Shown in pieces: positions 47,297 to 47,451 of a stretch of 47,451 nt of DNA. The DNA is from Thermus caldifontis (GTDB lineage: Bacteria > Deinococcota > Deinococci > Deinococcales > Thermaceae). The DNA lies in the NCBI RefSeq assembly GCF_003336745.1, contig NZ_QGMX01000018.1:1-47451 (forward strand). The letters run 5' to 3'. Below the pieces are notes generated by a model. The model was not told where the DNA came from and made no database searches. It worked only from the letters and a program-made list of their open reading frames with translations. The position numbers and the translations under genes were made by a program. Every line of letters starts with the position of its first letter. The first letter of the stretch is position 1.

Positions 47297-47302
47297 TAGC
47301 AT
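47274..47302 (+). promoter_or_regulatory. 16S rRNA promoter
   Basis: A perfect TTGACA (47274-47279), 17-bp spacer and TAGCAT (47297-47302) form the strongest consensus promoter in the window. The -35 lies in the final codons of nrdR and the -10 starts right after its TGA. It points to the 16S gene about 95 bp downstream. Confidence 0.9.
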
Positions 47303-47396
47303 AGCTTTTGCTGCGCGGGCGAAAGCCCAAGCAGGGGGATCTTGAAAAGGGGAGAGCAGAGGCCAACACCAAGCCAATAACGCCTTTTGGCGTTTT
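47303..47396 (+). other. 16S rRNA leader with two hairpins
   Basis: GGGC-GAAA-GCCC (47317-47328), extended by TGCT/AGCA, forms a first hairpin. ATCTTGAAAA around 47339 resembles a boxA antitermination element. CCAATAACGCC (47374-47384), TTTT and GGCG form the left part of a second hairpin that continues into the mature rRNA. Confidence 0.6.

Positions 47397-47451
<55 letters not shown>

Overview
The window is chromosomal DNA of a Thermus species. The evidence is very high GC at third codon positions, the complete 14-gene nqo (complex I) operon in the T. thermophilus order, near-identical length and sequence to remembered T. thermophilus proteins (Nqo subunits, Mn catalase, citrate synthase, TrmH, HisB/HisH), a 29-nt type I-E-like CRISPR repeat, and a 16S rRNA 5' end that stands alone behind nrdR.

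Layout. 1-154: tail of an unidentified + strand gene in AT-richer DNA. 144-14522 (-): a small orphan gene, a terminator, then nqo14 back to nqo7, almost all joined by 4-10 bp overlaps; nqo7 starts with TTG and nqo6, nqo3, nqo11 and nqo13 with GTG. 14523-14689: nqo leader with competing inverted repeats. 14690-16882 (-): ddrA-like Rad52 protein, metallophosphoesterase and rsmA in one overlapping unit. 16945-17445: small secreted protein, tRNA-Ala(CGC) and a bidirectional terminator. 17463-21211 (-): headless gene remnant, secreted TPR protein, TagA/WecG glycosyltransferase and ComB-like protein. 21239-24434 (+): thiL, hisC, hisB, hisH. 24405-28349 (-): PfkB kinase, tandem hairpin repeats, PaaK-like protein, purK, purE. 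28397-29659 (+): SbtA-type bicarbonate transporter and its SbtB PII-like partner. 29656-31012 (-): DedA, TerC-family protein and a probable yybP-ykoY (Mn2+) riboswitch. 31100-34400 (+): SufT/DUF59, a six-repeat CRISPR array without cas genes, an RlmI/RlmO-like methyltransferase and gltA. 34486-37168 (-): hairpin repeat, TtuC/MoeB-like E1, LbH acyltransferase, era. 37307-41244: dprA (+), Mn catalase (-) divergent from oxyR (+), then ilvE (+). 41234-44646 (-): dcd, lipoprotein cyclophilin, hisZ, hisG, trmH operon. 44677-45579 (+): Ig/dockerin-like lipoprotein. 45623-46102 (-): macro-domain protein. 46131-47451 (+): degenerate SDR, nrdR, 16S promoter and 16S rRNA start.

How it works together. 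Most genes are housekeeping: respiration, TCA cycle, histidine, purine, thiamine and branched-chain amino-acid synthesis, and rRNA/tRNA modification (RsmA, TrmH, TtuC, RlmI-like, Era). Oxidative-stress and metal functions recur: OxyR/Mn catalase, a Mn riboswitch, SufT and NrdR.

The strongest window-wide signal is promoter architecture. At 16 gene starts a TANNNT hexamer lies 6 nt (range 6-8) before the ATG or GTG with no Shine-Dalgarno, which indicates leaderless mRNAs. Some are packed back-to-back in intergenic gaps of 27-62 bp. Other points for follow-up are the orphan CRISPR array abutting such a promoter, a hairpin repeat family that begins at gene stop codons, an in-frame TGA before a startless domain, and a leader sequence that can pair across the mature 16S 5' end.
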